A stretch of DNA of 64,000 nucleotides from Sulfobacillus benefaciens. GTDB lineage: Bacteria; Bacillota; Sulfobacillia; Sulfobacillales; Sulfobacillaceae. Below, in pieces: positions 7,985 to 15,670 of this stretch; within the stretch, counting starts at the first letter, position 1; the number at the start of each line of letters is the position of its first letter. Below the pieces are notes generated by a model. The model had not been told where the DNA came from. It was given only the letters and a program-made list of their open reading frames with translations, and ran no database searches. The DNA is taken from assembly GCA_003023695.1 (NCBI GenBank), contig PXYW01000007.1:44536-108535 (forward strand), written 5' to 3'. Position numbers and translations under genes: made by a program.

Positions 7985-9213
7985 GAAGAGAAGTCCTCCA
8001 CGATAAGACACGCGTTCTGTCCGCCGAATCCAAACGCATTAGACATCACTCGGTGCACCGGGTGCGGTCTTGGCACATTGGGCACATAATCCAAATCGCA
8101 TCCCTCACCGGGGGCTTCCAGGTTGAGCGTCGGCGGTAACACTTGATGCCCGATGGCCAAAATTGAGGCTATCAACTCCACAGCCCCGGCCGCTCCTAAT
8201 AAATGCCCCGTGGCTGACTTGGTAGAAGATACCGCCAAGCGATAAGCATGTTCCCCAAACACGTTCTTTATCGCTATAGTTTCTGCTAAGTCTCCTTTTG
8301 GCGTTGACGTGCCATGGGCATTTATGTAGTCAATAGCCTCCGGTTGCAGTCCAGCATCGCGCAGTGCGCGCTGCATGGCCAATACTGCCCCTGCGCCCTC
8401 AGGCTCTGGTTCCACCATATGATAGGCATCAGCCGACCGACCATAGCCTATGACCTCTGCTAAAATGGTAGCACCACGATCCTGGGCATGCGTCAAACTC
8501 TCAAATACCAAAAACCCTGCGCCTTCCCCCATCACAAATCCATCACGCCCTTGGTCAAAGGGTCTACTGGCGGTAGTTGGATCTTCGTTACGAGTGGACA
8601 ACGCCTTCATGGCACAAAATCCAGCAAACGCTATCGGCAAAATCACTGCTTCGGAGCCGCCCGTAAGCATGACGTCGGCCTCCCCGTGCTGAATTGTGCG
8701 AAAGGCGTCCCCCAACGCGTTGCCAGAAGAAGCGCAGGCCGTGACTAACGTCACGTTGGGTCCCCTAAGATTAAACCGCATCGCAATTTGGCCGCCCGCC
8801 ATATTGGCAATCATTTTAGGGATTAAAAAAGGACTCACTCGACTTGGACCTCGGTCGCGCAAAATATCATATTGCTCAGTCAAGGTGGTCAGGCCCCCAA
8901 TGCCGGTACCAAAGGCCACCCCAGTACGTTCGGGATCCATAGCGGCCAACCCGGCATTTTCAACAGCATCCTGGGCAGCTGCCACCGCTAACTGAACGAA
9001 TCGATCCGCATGCCGCACGTCCTTGCGGTCAAAATAACGCAAAGGGTCGAAGTCGCGAATTTCCGCCGCGATACGACTCGGATAATCTGTCGCATCAAAG
9101 CGTTGAACCATACCTACTCCGCTCGGGCCTTCGGTAATGCCGCGCCAGAATTCCTCCAGTCCGTGTCCTACTGGAGACACCACGCCCATGCCTGTAACCA
9201 CGACTCGCTCCAC
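7981..9213 (-). CDS. fabF: 3-oxoacyl-ACP synthase II (FabF)
   Basis: Condensing enzyme that extends acyl-ACP with malonyl-ACP in type II fatty-acid synthesis. The 410-residue protein has the KAS II triad: Cys160 in TLVTACASSGNALG, His300 in INAHGTSTPKGD, and His337 in STKSATGHLLGAAG. The GTG start at 9213 follows AAGGGGG at 9 bases. It lies between acpP and rnc, in the same orientation, with a small hairpin in the acpP-fabF gap. Confidence 0.96.
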   Translation of the reverse strand: MERVVVTGMGVVSPVGHGLEEFWRGITEGPSGVGMVQRFDATDYPSRIAAEIRDFDPLRYFDRKDVRHADRFVQLAVAAAQDAVENAGLAAMDPERTGVAFGTGIGGLTTLTEQYDILRDRGPSRVSPFLIPKMIANMAGGQIAMRFNLRGPNVTLVTACASSGNALGDAFRTIQHGEADVMLTGGSEAVILPIAFAGFCAMKALSTRNEDPTTASRPFDQGRDGFVMGEGAGFLVFESLTHAQDRGATILAEVIGYGRSADAYHMVEPEPEGAGAVLAMQRALRDAGLQPEAIDYINAHGTSTPKGDLAETIAIKNVFGEHAYRLAVSSTKSATGHLLGAAGAVELIASILAIGHQVLPPTLNLEAPGEGCDLDYVPNVPRPHPVHRVMSNAFGFGGQNACLIVEDFSS

Positions 9214-9251
9214 GGGCGGCTACCCCCTTTTAACTCATATTCACTTCATGG

Positions 9252-9267
9252 CCCGGCTTACGCCGGG
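9252..9267 (-). other. Intergenic hairpin between acpP and fabF
   Basis: Six-base-pair GC stem CCCGGC / GCCGGG with a TTAC loop (GTAA on the transcript strand) and no T run behind it on the minus strand. It probably marks partial termination or RNA processing that lets acpP mRNA exceed downstream mRNA (inference). Confidence 0.45.
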
Positions 9268-9276
9268 TGTTATATA

Positions 9277-9519
9277 TTACGCATTCTCACGGATATACTC
9301 TACTGCATCATTCACGGTGCTAATTTTTTCCGCTTCATCATCGGGGATTTCCAATCCAAACTCTTCTTCTAATGCCATAATCAGCTCTACAATGTCCAGC
9401 GAGTCGGCGCCCAGATCATCAATGAAAGACGCTTCTGGTGTGACCTCTTCTTCATCCACTCCAAGTTGATCCACGATAATCTCTTTGACTTTATCAAACA
9501 CCTGTTCTTTGTTTGCCAC
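9277..9519 (-). CDS. acpP: Acyl carrier protein
   Basis: The small acidic carrier (80 residues) that holds growing acyl chains on a 4'-phosphopantetheine attached to Ser40 in the motif [10 protein letters not shown]. The sequence is Glu/Asp-rich and helical, of normal length. The best start is GTG at 9519 ([11 protein letters not shown]), 10 bases after GGAGG; a GTG three codons earlier overlaps that site. It lies between fabG and fabF in the fab operon. Confidence 0.97.
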   Translation of the reverse strand: MANKEQVFDKVKEIIVDQLGVDEEEVTPEASFIDDLGADSLDIVELIMALEEEFGLEIPDDEAEKISTVNDAVEYIRENA

Positions 9520-9541
9520 GAACCACACACCTCCACCAGAA

Positions 9542-10285
9542 TTAGTCCATCATGAGCCCGCCGTCAATCACTAGAGTTTGTCCAGTAATGTAATCGGCTC
9601 CAATCAAAAACCACACTGCATCCGCAATTTCGCGGGGTTCTGCCATGCGTCCTAAAGGTACTTGCGCTAACAGCCCTTCATGAGCTGATCGGGTCATCCC
9701 TTCGGTCAATTCGGTTTTCACGAGTCCCGGTGCTACCACGTTGACTGTAATGTTGCGCGAGGCCACTTCACGGGCTAACGCCCTGGAAAATCCTATCATC
9801 CCCGCCTTGGACGCAGCATAATTAGTTTGTCCCGGATTACCCATCATCCCAGCGATGGATGAAATGTTGACGATGCGGCCATAGCGCTGTTTTACCATAG
9901 TACGCAACGCCGCTCGGGTACAAGCAAAGGTGCCTGTCAAATTGGTAGCTAAGACGGTATCCCAATCCTCCGGACGCATCCGCAGCAAAAAATTGTCTCG
10001 AGTAATTCCTGCGTTATTGATCAGAATATCAATTCGGTGCCAGTGGTCAAGCACTTGATCTACCACATGCTGCGATTCAGCCACTGAACTCACATCGCCA
10101 GGACATAATAAAAACTCTTGGCCCATTTGCTCAATAGCTTCGCCCACCTGTTGCGCCGCGCTTTGGTTGCCGCGATAATTAATGGCTACCCGAATGCCTT
10201 CGGATGCCAATTTCAAAGCAATGGCTTTGCCAATGCCCCGAGAGCCGCCGGTAATTAAAGCCACTCGCGATCCGTCAAATTCCAC
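9542..10285 (-). CDS. fabG: 3-oxoacyl-ACP reductase (FabG)
   Basis: NADPH-dependent ketoreductase of fatty-acid elongation, a classical short-chain dehydrogenase of 247 residues. Visible motifs are the cofactor loop TGGSRGIG (about 12-19), NNAG (90-93), the catalytic Ser in NISSIAG (142-143) and YAASK (Tyr156, Lys160). The start is GTG at 10285 behind GAGGTGG. It is followed by acpP after about 20 bases and preceded by fabD, consistent with one operon. Confidence 0.96.
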   Translation of the reverse strand: MEFDGSRVALITGGSRGIGKAIALKLASEGIRVAINYRGNQSAAQQVGEAIEQMGQEFLLCPGDVSSVAESQHVVDQVLDHWHRIDILINNAGITRDNFLLRMRPEDWDTVLATNLTGTFACTRAALRTMVKQRYGRIVNISSIAGMMGNPGQTNYAASKAGMIGFSRALAREVASRNITVNVVAPGLVKTELTEGMTRSAHEGLLAQVPLGRMAEPREIADAVWFLIGADYITGQTLVIDGGLMMD

Positions 10286-10362
10286 TACGCCACCTCGAAA
10301 CGGTCACCTGTTGCATTGTTACGCGTCTAGGGCCCCAATTCGTTGCTATTATAGCTTCCACC

Positions 10363-11325
10363 CTAAACCAGTTCAAGGGCTCGAGCCAAACCATCGGGAT
10401 CTTCTATGTTAACAACACGCTGGTGACGATTTATTTTTTTTACCAAACTCGTTAAACTGCGGCCAGGGCCAAGCTCTAACAAGCCATCCAGCTCATAACT
10501 TAAAGCCCTTTCCACCGTGTGCTCGAACAGCACCGGGTGCGATACTTGCCGGATCAGCCTTGGCACGATGTCCTCCTCAACTACACATGGGACCGTATCA
10601 ACGTTGGCCAAGACCGGAAATGCGGCTTTCCCGAGTTGAACCTCCGCCAGGGCGGCTTTAAGAACCTCCCCAGCGGGATCCAACAACCGGCAATGAAAAG
10701 GAGCACTCACGGCCAAGCGCACGGTCCGAGCCCCCAACTCGCGGGCCTTAAATTCCACCATGTCTAAACCCGCGTTTAGCCCCGACACTACAGTTTGACC
10801 CGGAGCGTTGTAGTTCGCGGGTTCCACTAAGGCTACTTGAGACGCTTCCCAACACAATTTTTCCACTTGCTCGGATTTCAGCCCCAATATCGCAACCATC
10901 CCGCCCTCGCCTTTAGGGACCGCTTCTTGCATCGCCCGACCCCGAATTCTAGTTAACCGCACCCCATCGGCCAAGGTCAACACACCTGACGCAACATACG
11001 CTGAATATTCTCCCAAAGACAATCCAAATCCCAACACGGGGAGAAAGTCCGGACGATATTCCTTAAGCGTTCGCCAAATCGCCACGCTTAAAGCCAGTAT
11101 CGCCGGCTGTTGAACTTCCGTGTCCTGCAACCGCTCTTCAGGGCCCTGCAGAATGACCTCGCTGAGATTGTATCCAATCGCATCATTGGCTTCTTCAAAA
11201 GTCTGCCGCATTACGCGTGATGACGCCACCAACGCCTGTCCCATACCAACAAACTGCGAACCCTGCCCTGGAAACATCACTCCCCAGCCGGACAAGTGCT
11301 TCACTCCTATCTCGTTGTTACTCAC
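10363..11325 (-). CDS. fabD: Malonyl-CoA:ACP transacylase (FabD)
   Basis: Transfers malonyl from CoA to ACP. The core starts at VMFPGQGSQFVGMGQ. The nucleophile elbow reads GLSLGEY, where most FabD proteins have GHSLGEY; the Ser is kept, and the catalytic His is present in SAPFHCRLLDPA. The GQGSQ and oxyanion features are normal. The start is uncertain. GTG at 11325 has little upstream signal, while TTG at 11295 (giving MSGWGVMFPGQG) follows GATAGGAG at 8 bases and gives the usual N-terminal length; it may be the true start. The degV stop lies just upstream at 11330. Confidence 0.93.
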   Translation of the reverse strand: MSNNEIGVKHLSGWGVMFPGQGSQFVGMGQALVASSRVMRQTFEEANDAIGYNLSEVILQGPEERLQDTEVQQPAILALSVAIWRTLKEYRPDFLPVLGFGLSLGEYSAYVASGVLTLADGVRLTRIRGRAMQEAVPKGEGGMVAILGLKSEQVEKLCWEASQVALVEPANYNAPGQTVVSGLNAGLDMVEFKARELGARTVRLAVSAPFHCRLLDPAGEVLKAALAEVQLGKAAFPVLANVDTVPCVVEEDIVPRLIRQVSHPVLFEHTVERALSYELDGLLELGPGRSLTSLVKKINRHQRVVNIEDPDGLARALELV

Positions 11326-11329
11326 GTGT

Positions 11330-12214
11330 TCATCTTTCGTCTTGAGTCCACTGTACCACCTCTTGTGCCTGAAGAGGACATAAAATTGCACCAAAAGCTC
11401 CCGGGCCGGCATGGGCACCAATCACCGGACCTGCTTCTGCCCGCAGTTCATCAACGATATGGTAGTTTTGTGACAATGCTTGGGACAACTGGTCCAATTC
11501 CGGCACTGGAGTGGTGCTTGCTAGTGCAAGTAAGCAATCGCTGCCTTCCGCAATACGTTCCCCGAACAACTGCAGCATGGCCGGAATAATATGGCGCACA
11601 CCGCGAACCTTTTTGGCGGCCTTAATGATGCCGTGATCGACTTCTAAAATAGGTTTCATATCCAGCATCGTGCCAATCAAACGAGCTGCTTGTCCTATGC
11701 GCCCACCCCGCGCCAAATACTCCAACGTCACGGGCGCAAACAGCAGCTGGATTTTTGGCACCAGTGCATTGATCTCCGAGACAATTTCCGCCTGGGTTGC
11801 CCCACGTTTGGCCTGGCGAGCAGCCCACCAGACCAAAAGCCCACAACCGACACTGGCATTTTGACTGTCAATCACAGCGATGTTCCCATTTACCAACCGT
11901 GCGCCCGCCTGCGCTGCCCGTACCGTGAAACTTAGCCCTCCGCTTAAGTGAATAGAGACAATGGCATCGACCCCTTCTTGGTCCAGCAGTTCTCGATAGA
12001 CCGTGGCAAATGCCCCCGGGGCAGGGGCAGCGGTGCGCACGGGTTCGCGGGTGTGGGTCAGTTGGTCCATAAATTGGGTTGGTGTCAACTCGACCCGGTC
12101 CAGATAATAGGTGTCCCCTATAGCCACACTTAAGGGCACAGTCGCAATCTGATATGCGGTCAATAACGCTTGGTTAAGGTCCGCAGTAGAATCAGTGACG
12201 ATGGCTACGCTCAT
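11330..12214 (-). CDS. DegV/FakB-type fatty-acid-binding protein
   Basis: DegV-family proteins bind a fatty acid and present it to FakA, the fatty acid kinase, which makes acyl phosphate. The product starts MSVAIVTDSTADLNQ, with the family TDSTADL motif, and has HLSGGLSFTVRAAQ and the ARGGRIGQAARLIG region typical of DegV. The ATG at 12214 lies one base after the fabH stop. Its place between fabH and fabD is notable because acyl phosphate is also the product of PlsX in the same operon. A FakA homologue (yloV) is at 60.6-62.1 kb. Lipid specificity cannot be read from sequence. Confidence 0.9.
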   Translation of the reverse strand: MSVAIVTDSTADLNQALLTAYQIATVPLSVAIGDTYYLDRVELTPTQFMDQLTHTREPVRTAAPAPGAFATVYRELLDQEGVDAIVSIHLSGGLSFTVRAAQAGARLVNGNIAVIDSQNASVGCGLLVWWAARQAKRGATQAEIVSEINALVPKIQLLFAPVTLEYLARGGRIGQAARLIGTMLDMKPILEVDHGIIKAAKKVRGVRHIIPAMLQLFGERIAEGSDCLLALASTTPVPELDQLSQALSQNYHIVDELRAEAGPVIGAHAGPGAFGAILCPLQAQEVVQWTQDER

Positions 12215-12215
12215 G

Positions 12216-13208
12216 CTAATATCCCCAACGAATGACGTTGGCACCCCAGGTAAGTCCAGCGCCAAAAGCCACCAGAACAATCACGTCCCCACGGCGCAGA
12301 CGCCCTTGATGGCGCGCCTCGTCTAGCGCTAAGGGTATGGTTCCCACTGAGGTGTTTCCATACCGTTCGATGTTGATAACCACACGGTCAGGGTCCAAGT
12401 TAAAGCGCCGTATTGCCGCGTCAATAATGCGCAAGTTGGCTTGGTGAGGTACTAAAAGATCCATATCATCCAATGTCATGCCTACCGCAGCCAACGCTTT
12501 TTCAACTGCTTCCGGCATCGCTTTAACCGCAAAGCGGAACGTTTCATTCCCGTTCATCTTTAAAAAGTGCAGACGTTCTTGAACCGTTGCCGCACTGGTA
12601 GGTAAACGCGATCCGCCCGCGGGCAATGCCAACAGGTCTCCCCCGCGCCCATCAGCACGCAAATACGATCCCAAAATGCCAAATTCGGTGTCATTCTGCC
12701 CCTCTAGCACCAGAGCTCCGGCAGCGTCACCAAACAACACAGCAGTGGTCCGATCCTGATAATCGGTGATGCTGCTTAACTTATCTGCTCCAACGACCAA
12801 AATCCGGTGAAAATTTCCGCTCATAATCATGGCAGAACCCATTTCGAGGGCATAAATCAGTCCCGTACATCCTGCCTGCAGGTCCACTCCTGCCACTGGA
12901 TGGTTGCACAAACGCGCCTCGAGACGCGCAGCAGTGGAAGGAAAAAGGGTGTCGGGGGTATTTGTCGCTACAATGATGAAGTCGAGGTCGTCTCCCTCGA
13001 TACCGGCTTCTTGCATCGCAATGCGACTGGCTTTTTCCGCCATGTCGCTTGTGGTCTCTTCAGGATCGGCGATATGCCGCTCCTTGATTCCGGTTCGTGT
13101 CACAATCCATTCATCGTTAGTATCCACCAGGCGTTCCAGATCGTGGTTGTTTAACACTCTTGGGGGTGCATATGTCCCCAGTCCCTTAACTACCGCGCGT
13201 TTTGTCAT
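12216..13208 (-). CDS. fabH: 3-oxoacyl-ACP synthase III (FabH)
   Basis: Starts fatty-acid synthesis by condensing an acyl-CoA primer with malonyl-ACP. The 330-residue protein has the triad Cys114 (QAGCTGLIYA), His255 (LVPHQANLR) and Asn285 (ERYGNTSVGT), and the substrate loop DTNDEWIVTRTGIKERH. The ATG overlaps the plsX stop by ATGA. In Gram-positives FabH primer choice decides branched versus straight chains; acidophilic relatives are known to make omega-cyclic or branched lipids, but no specificity is claimed here. Confidence 0.97.
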   Translation of the reverse strand: MTKRAVVKGLGTYAPPRVLNNHDLERLVDTNDEWIVTRTGIKERHIADPEETTSDMAEKASRIAMQEAGIEGDDLDFIIVATNTPDTLFPSTAARLEARLCNHPVAGVDLQAGCTGLIYALEMGSAMIMSGNFHRILVVGADKLSSITDYQDRTTAVLFGDAAGALVLEGQNDTEFGILGSYLRADGRGGDLLALPAGGSRLPTSAATVQERLHFLKMNGNETFRFAVKAMPEAVEKALAAVGMTLDDMDLLVPHQANLRIIDAAIRRFNLDPDRVVINIERYGNTSVGTIPLALDEARHQGRLRRGDVIVLVAFGAGLTWGANVIRWGY

Positions 13209-14203
13209 CCGTTGGTCTCCTCCCCCACAACCCGTTCCTTGATTCTTTGTTGACTACCAGAGACTGCAAACTGGTGAGCCATGGTGATCGCAATACGAAA
13301 CGCCTTGGCCTCACTGGCCCCATGACACTTGTAAATGGGTTGGTCCAATCCCAAAAGGGGTGCCCCCCCGTATTCCTGATAATCTAGCAATGTCCTCAGT
13401 TCATGGAGTCCGGACTTTAAAAACAATGCTGCCAATTTTGTCGTCCAATTGCGCAGCATAACCCGGCGCAATTGCGACATAATATCGCGGGCCACTCCCT
13501 CGGTCAGCTTCAATGCGATATTTCCCGAAAACCCGTCGCATACCACGACATCGGCTTTACCCTGCAAAAGTTCCCGAGCCTCAAGATTACCTACGAAATT
13601 TAACGAAGTCGACTTCAACCATTGGTGGGCTTCACGGATGAGTGGAGGTCCTTTACCCGCCTCTTCCCCTACGTTGAGCAATGCGACTCTGGGCCTAGCC
13701 ATTCCAAACACTTCCTCGCAATACACTGAACCCATTAAGGCATATTGCACCAGTTGTGACGGTTTCGGATCCAAGTTTGCGCCAACGTCTAAAAGCATCA
13801 CGCCCCATCCTTGCAACACCGGTAAAATAGCTGTTAAGGCCGGCCGTTCAATGCCCGGCATTCGCCCGAGGCTCAGCAACCCTGCGGTCATTAAAGCTCC
13901 GGTATTCCCCGCAGAAATTCCCGCTACCGCCTCACCCGAAGCCACCAATTTAATCATGTGCACCATCGATGAATCGCGTTTGGCTTTGACTGCGGCCACT
14001 GGGCGATCCTCCATGGTTATCACTTGCGAGGCGGGAAACACGGTAATGCGCTCCGGCAAGGGGTTTGACACACGGTCAATGGCGGCCGGTTCCCCGACCA
14101 ATATGACTTCCAAGGATGGTTGTTCCTTAATGGCTGCTAGAGCTCCCTTTACCGGTGCGTCAGGGGCATGATCGCCCCCCATGGCATCCACGGCAATTTT
14201 CAA
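13205..14203 (-). CDS. plsX: Phosphate acyltransferase PlsX
   Basis: Converts acyl-ACP to acyl phosphate for PlsY-dependent phosphatidate synthesis. The 332-residue sequence begins MKIAVDAMGGDHAPDAPVKGAL, the family hallmark, and contains SAGNTGALMTAGL and VVCDGFSGNIALKLTEG. The start is TTG at 14203; its SD GGAGG is inside the end of fapR, and TTGA overlaps the fapR stop. This coupling fits the conserved fapR-plsX pair of Firmicutes. Confidence 0.96.
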   Translation of the reverse strand: MKIAVDAMGGDHAPDAPVKGALAAIKEQPSLEVILVGEPAAIDRVSNPLPERITVFPASQVITMEDRPVAAVKAKRDSSMVHMIKLVASGEAVAGISAGNTGALMTAGLLSLGRMPGIERPALTAILPVLQGWGVMLLDVGANLDPKPSQLVQYALMGSVYCEEVFGMARPRVALLNVGEEAGKGPPLIREAHQWLKSTSLNFVGNLEARELLQGKADVVVCDGFSGNIALKLTEGVARDIMSQLRRVMLRNWTTKLAALFLKSGLHELRTLLDYQEYGGAPLLGLDQPIYKCHGASEAKAFRIAITMAHQFAVSGSQQRIKERVVGEETNG

Positions 14204-14784
14204 AACTTGCTGCCTCCTTTTGCGGCCGTTAATGCCGCTACCGCAAACACCACAAACTTAGCCCGAAATACCGTTTCTTGCCGTACTTGACTTTCCACCA
14301 GCACGACCCAACGGGGGCCGGTCTTGCGAATGACCTCAGCATAAGCACTAATTTGTTCGCCCGCCATTACCGGCTGTTTAAATTTCGCATTAACCAACCC
14401 GGTGAGTACGACGTCCCCATCGACTACCGCAATAGCGAGAGAATCGGCTTGAGCAAAAATATAATGACCGCGCAAAACCCCGGTATGGGCAAAAGCCATG
14501 GCGGCATCGGTATCCAGAACTGACCGTCCACTATGTCCAATGTTTAAGTCCACCAATTCGCCCACCATTTCCTGGCGGTGCATAGCCCTGACCTGATTGA
14601 CACTGCGTCGAGCCAAATTTTCCGATCGCAGCCGCATTTCCGGGATTCCCAAGTGCATCCGATCCAGCCTTATGGTAGGCACACTCACGCCAAAATGCTC
14701 TGCCAACTCTTCGTCGGTTTGCAGAGGGTTTTGGCTCAGCAATTCTCTGAGTTGACGTTGTCGTTCAATTTTGCTTACCCGCAA
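14200..14784 (-). CDS. fapR: Fatty-acid biosynthesis repressor FapR
   Basis: FapR represses fatty-acid and phospholipid genes and is released by malonyl-CoA. The 194-residue protein has an N-terminal HTH (TDEELAEHFGVSVPTIRLDRMHLGIPE, about residues 18-45) and a C-terminal hotdog-fold effector domain (about 60-190) with the hydrophobic GHSGRSVLDTDAAMAFAHTG segment. The start is TTG at 14784 with only a weak SD, so it could be revised. It heads the fab operon and its promoter region carries an inverted repeat that could be its own operator. Confidence 0.93.
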   Translation of the reverse strand: MRVSKIERQRQLRELLSQNPLQTDEELAEHFGVSVPTIRLDRMHLGIPEMRLRSENLARRSVNQVRAMHRQEMVGELVDLNIGHSGRSVLDTDAAMAFAHTGVLRGHYIFAQADSLAIAVVDGDVVLTGLVNAKFKQPVMAGEQISAYAEVIRKTGPRWVVLVESQVRQETVFRAKFVVFAVAALTAAKGGSKF

Positions 14785-14817
14785 CGATAACCCGGCACCC
14801 CCTCTTTATCACTATAT

Positions 14818-14848
14818 ATTAATACTCGGTGATAACATTAATGCAAAA
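14818..14848 (-). promoter_or_regulatory. fapR operon promoter with palindromic operator candidate
   Basis: An inverted repeat with ATTAAT arms at 14818-14823 and 14837-14842 spans 25 bp. On the minus strand a TTGCAT -35 precedes it and a TATTAA/ATTAAT -10 candidate lies within its downstream arm at 16-17 bp spacing. A repressor here would block polymerase. FapR as the binder is inferred from known FapR autoregulation. Confidence 0.5.
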
Positions 14849-14874
14849 AAATTCCATGGATAAACCATGGAATT
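14845..14874 (-). terminator. rpmF terminator
   Basis: On the minus strand, stem ATTCCATGG / CCATGGAAT with 5-base loop (14851-14873) followed by TTTTTT (14845-14850). It directly follows the rpmF stop, and the next -35 (fapR) begins at the end of its T run. Confidence 0.85.
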
Positions 14875-15054
14875 TTATGCATCGTGCTTAACCACAATGC
14901 GTCCGTCATAAAATCCGCAATGCGGACACACATGATGTGGCATCCGATCCCCATGGCACCGGGGGCATTCAACCCACTGTGGCGCTGTTAACTTCCATGT
15001 TGACCGTCGAGTGCGAGTGCGAGACTTGGGTGACTTCCGTTTCGGTACTGCCAT
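14875..15054 (-). CDS. rpmF: 50S ribosomal protein L32
   Basis: Basic 59-residue ribosomal protein, beginning MAVPKRKSPKSRTRTRR and carrying a four-cysteine zinc site (CPRC...CPHC). The ATG at 15054 has AGGAGG 8 bases upstream. It follows yceD with a 20-base gap, the widely conserved yceD-rpmF pair, and is closed by its own terminator. Confidence 0.97.
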   Translation of the reverse strand: MAVPKRKSPKSRTRTRRSTWKLTAPQWVECPRCHGDRMPHHVCPHCGFYDGRIVVKHDA

Positions 15055-15076
15055 CAAACATTCCTCCTAAAACCTG

Positions 15077-15604
15077 TTAGTCCTTATCCTGCCGAGTGCC
15101 TAAACCTGACTCAGCCCATTCCTTTAAGGGGCCCCATCGATCATCGGCAGGAGTGGCGCAGTCACATGAATCACGATTTAAATTGATCCCACATTGCGGA
15201 CAAAGTCCACGACAATCCGCCGAGCACACAGGTGCCATAGGCACACTGACCGCGACCGCGTCAGCCACTAAGACGTCTAAACTAATTTTGTCGCCAAGAA
15301 ACCGATGGTAATCCAGCGTAGGATCGTCGGGTCCCACCTCTTCATGAAATTCCTCAAAAATTTCAAATGGTACGTCTAACACAAACGGTTCCAAACAACG
15401 GGAGCAAATGGCTTGTACCTTTACCGTTCCCTGGCATTCCACCAACAACTCGTGCCCGGTGTTGCGCACCTTAACGTCCAACGACAGTGGCGACAGAAAC
15501 GGAAAGTCCAAACGCTGTTGAGCGTCTTCTAACTCCTGACTCTCAATGTGCAGGGTTTCCTCTCGTCCCGCCCATTTTTTGACGTCCGAGACCCGAATCT
15601 CCAT
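15077..15604 (-). CDS. yceD: YceD (DUF177) family protein
   Basis: A 175-residue protein of the DUF177/YceD family, genetically linked to L32 and suggested to act in ribosome RNA or precursor handling. It shows the family features CSRCLEPF near residue 73 and the distal Cys cluster CSADCRGLCPQCGINLNRDSC that can bind zinc. Two adjacent ATGs are possible (15607 and 15604); the second is better spaced from GAGGTGG. It corresponds to ylbN of Bacillus. Confidence 0.9.
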   Translation of the reverse strand: MEIRVSDVKKWAGREETLHIESQELEDAQQRLDFPFLSPLSLDVKVRNTGHELLVECQGTVKVQAICSRCLEPFVLDVPFEIFEEFHEEVGPDDPTLDYHRFLGDKISLDVLVADAVAVSVPMAPVCSADCRGLCPQCGINLNRDSCDCATPADDRWGPLKEWAESGLGTRQDKD

Positions 15605-15670
15605 CATTCCACCTCGCAAAACTGTTCGTATTATACCGATTGCAATTCATCCTTGTCAACAAACCACGAC

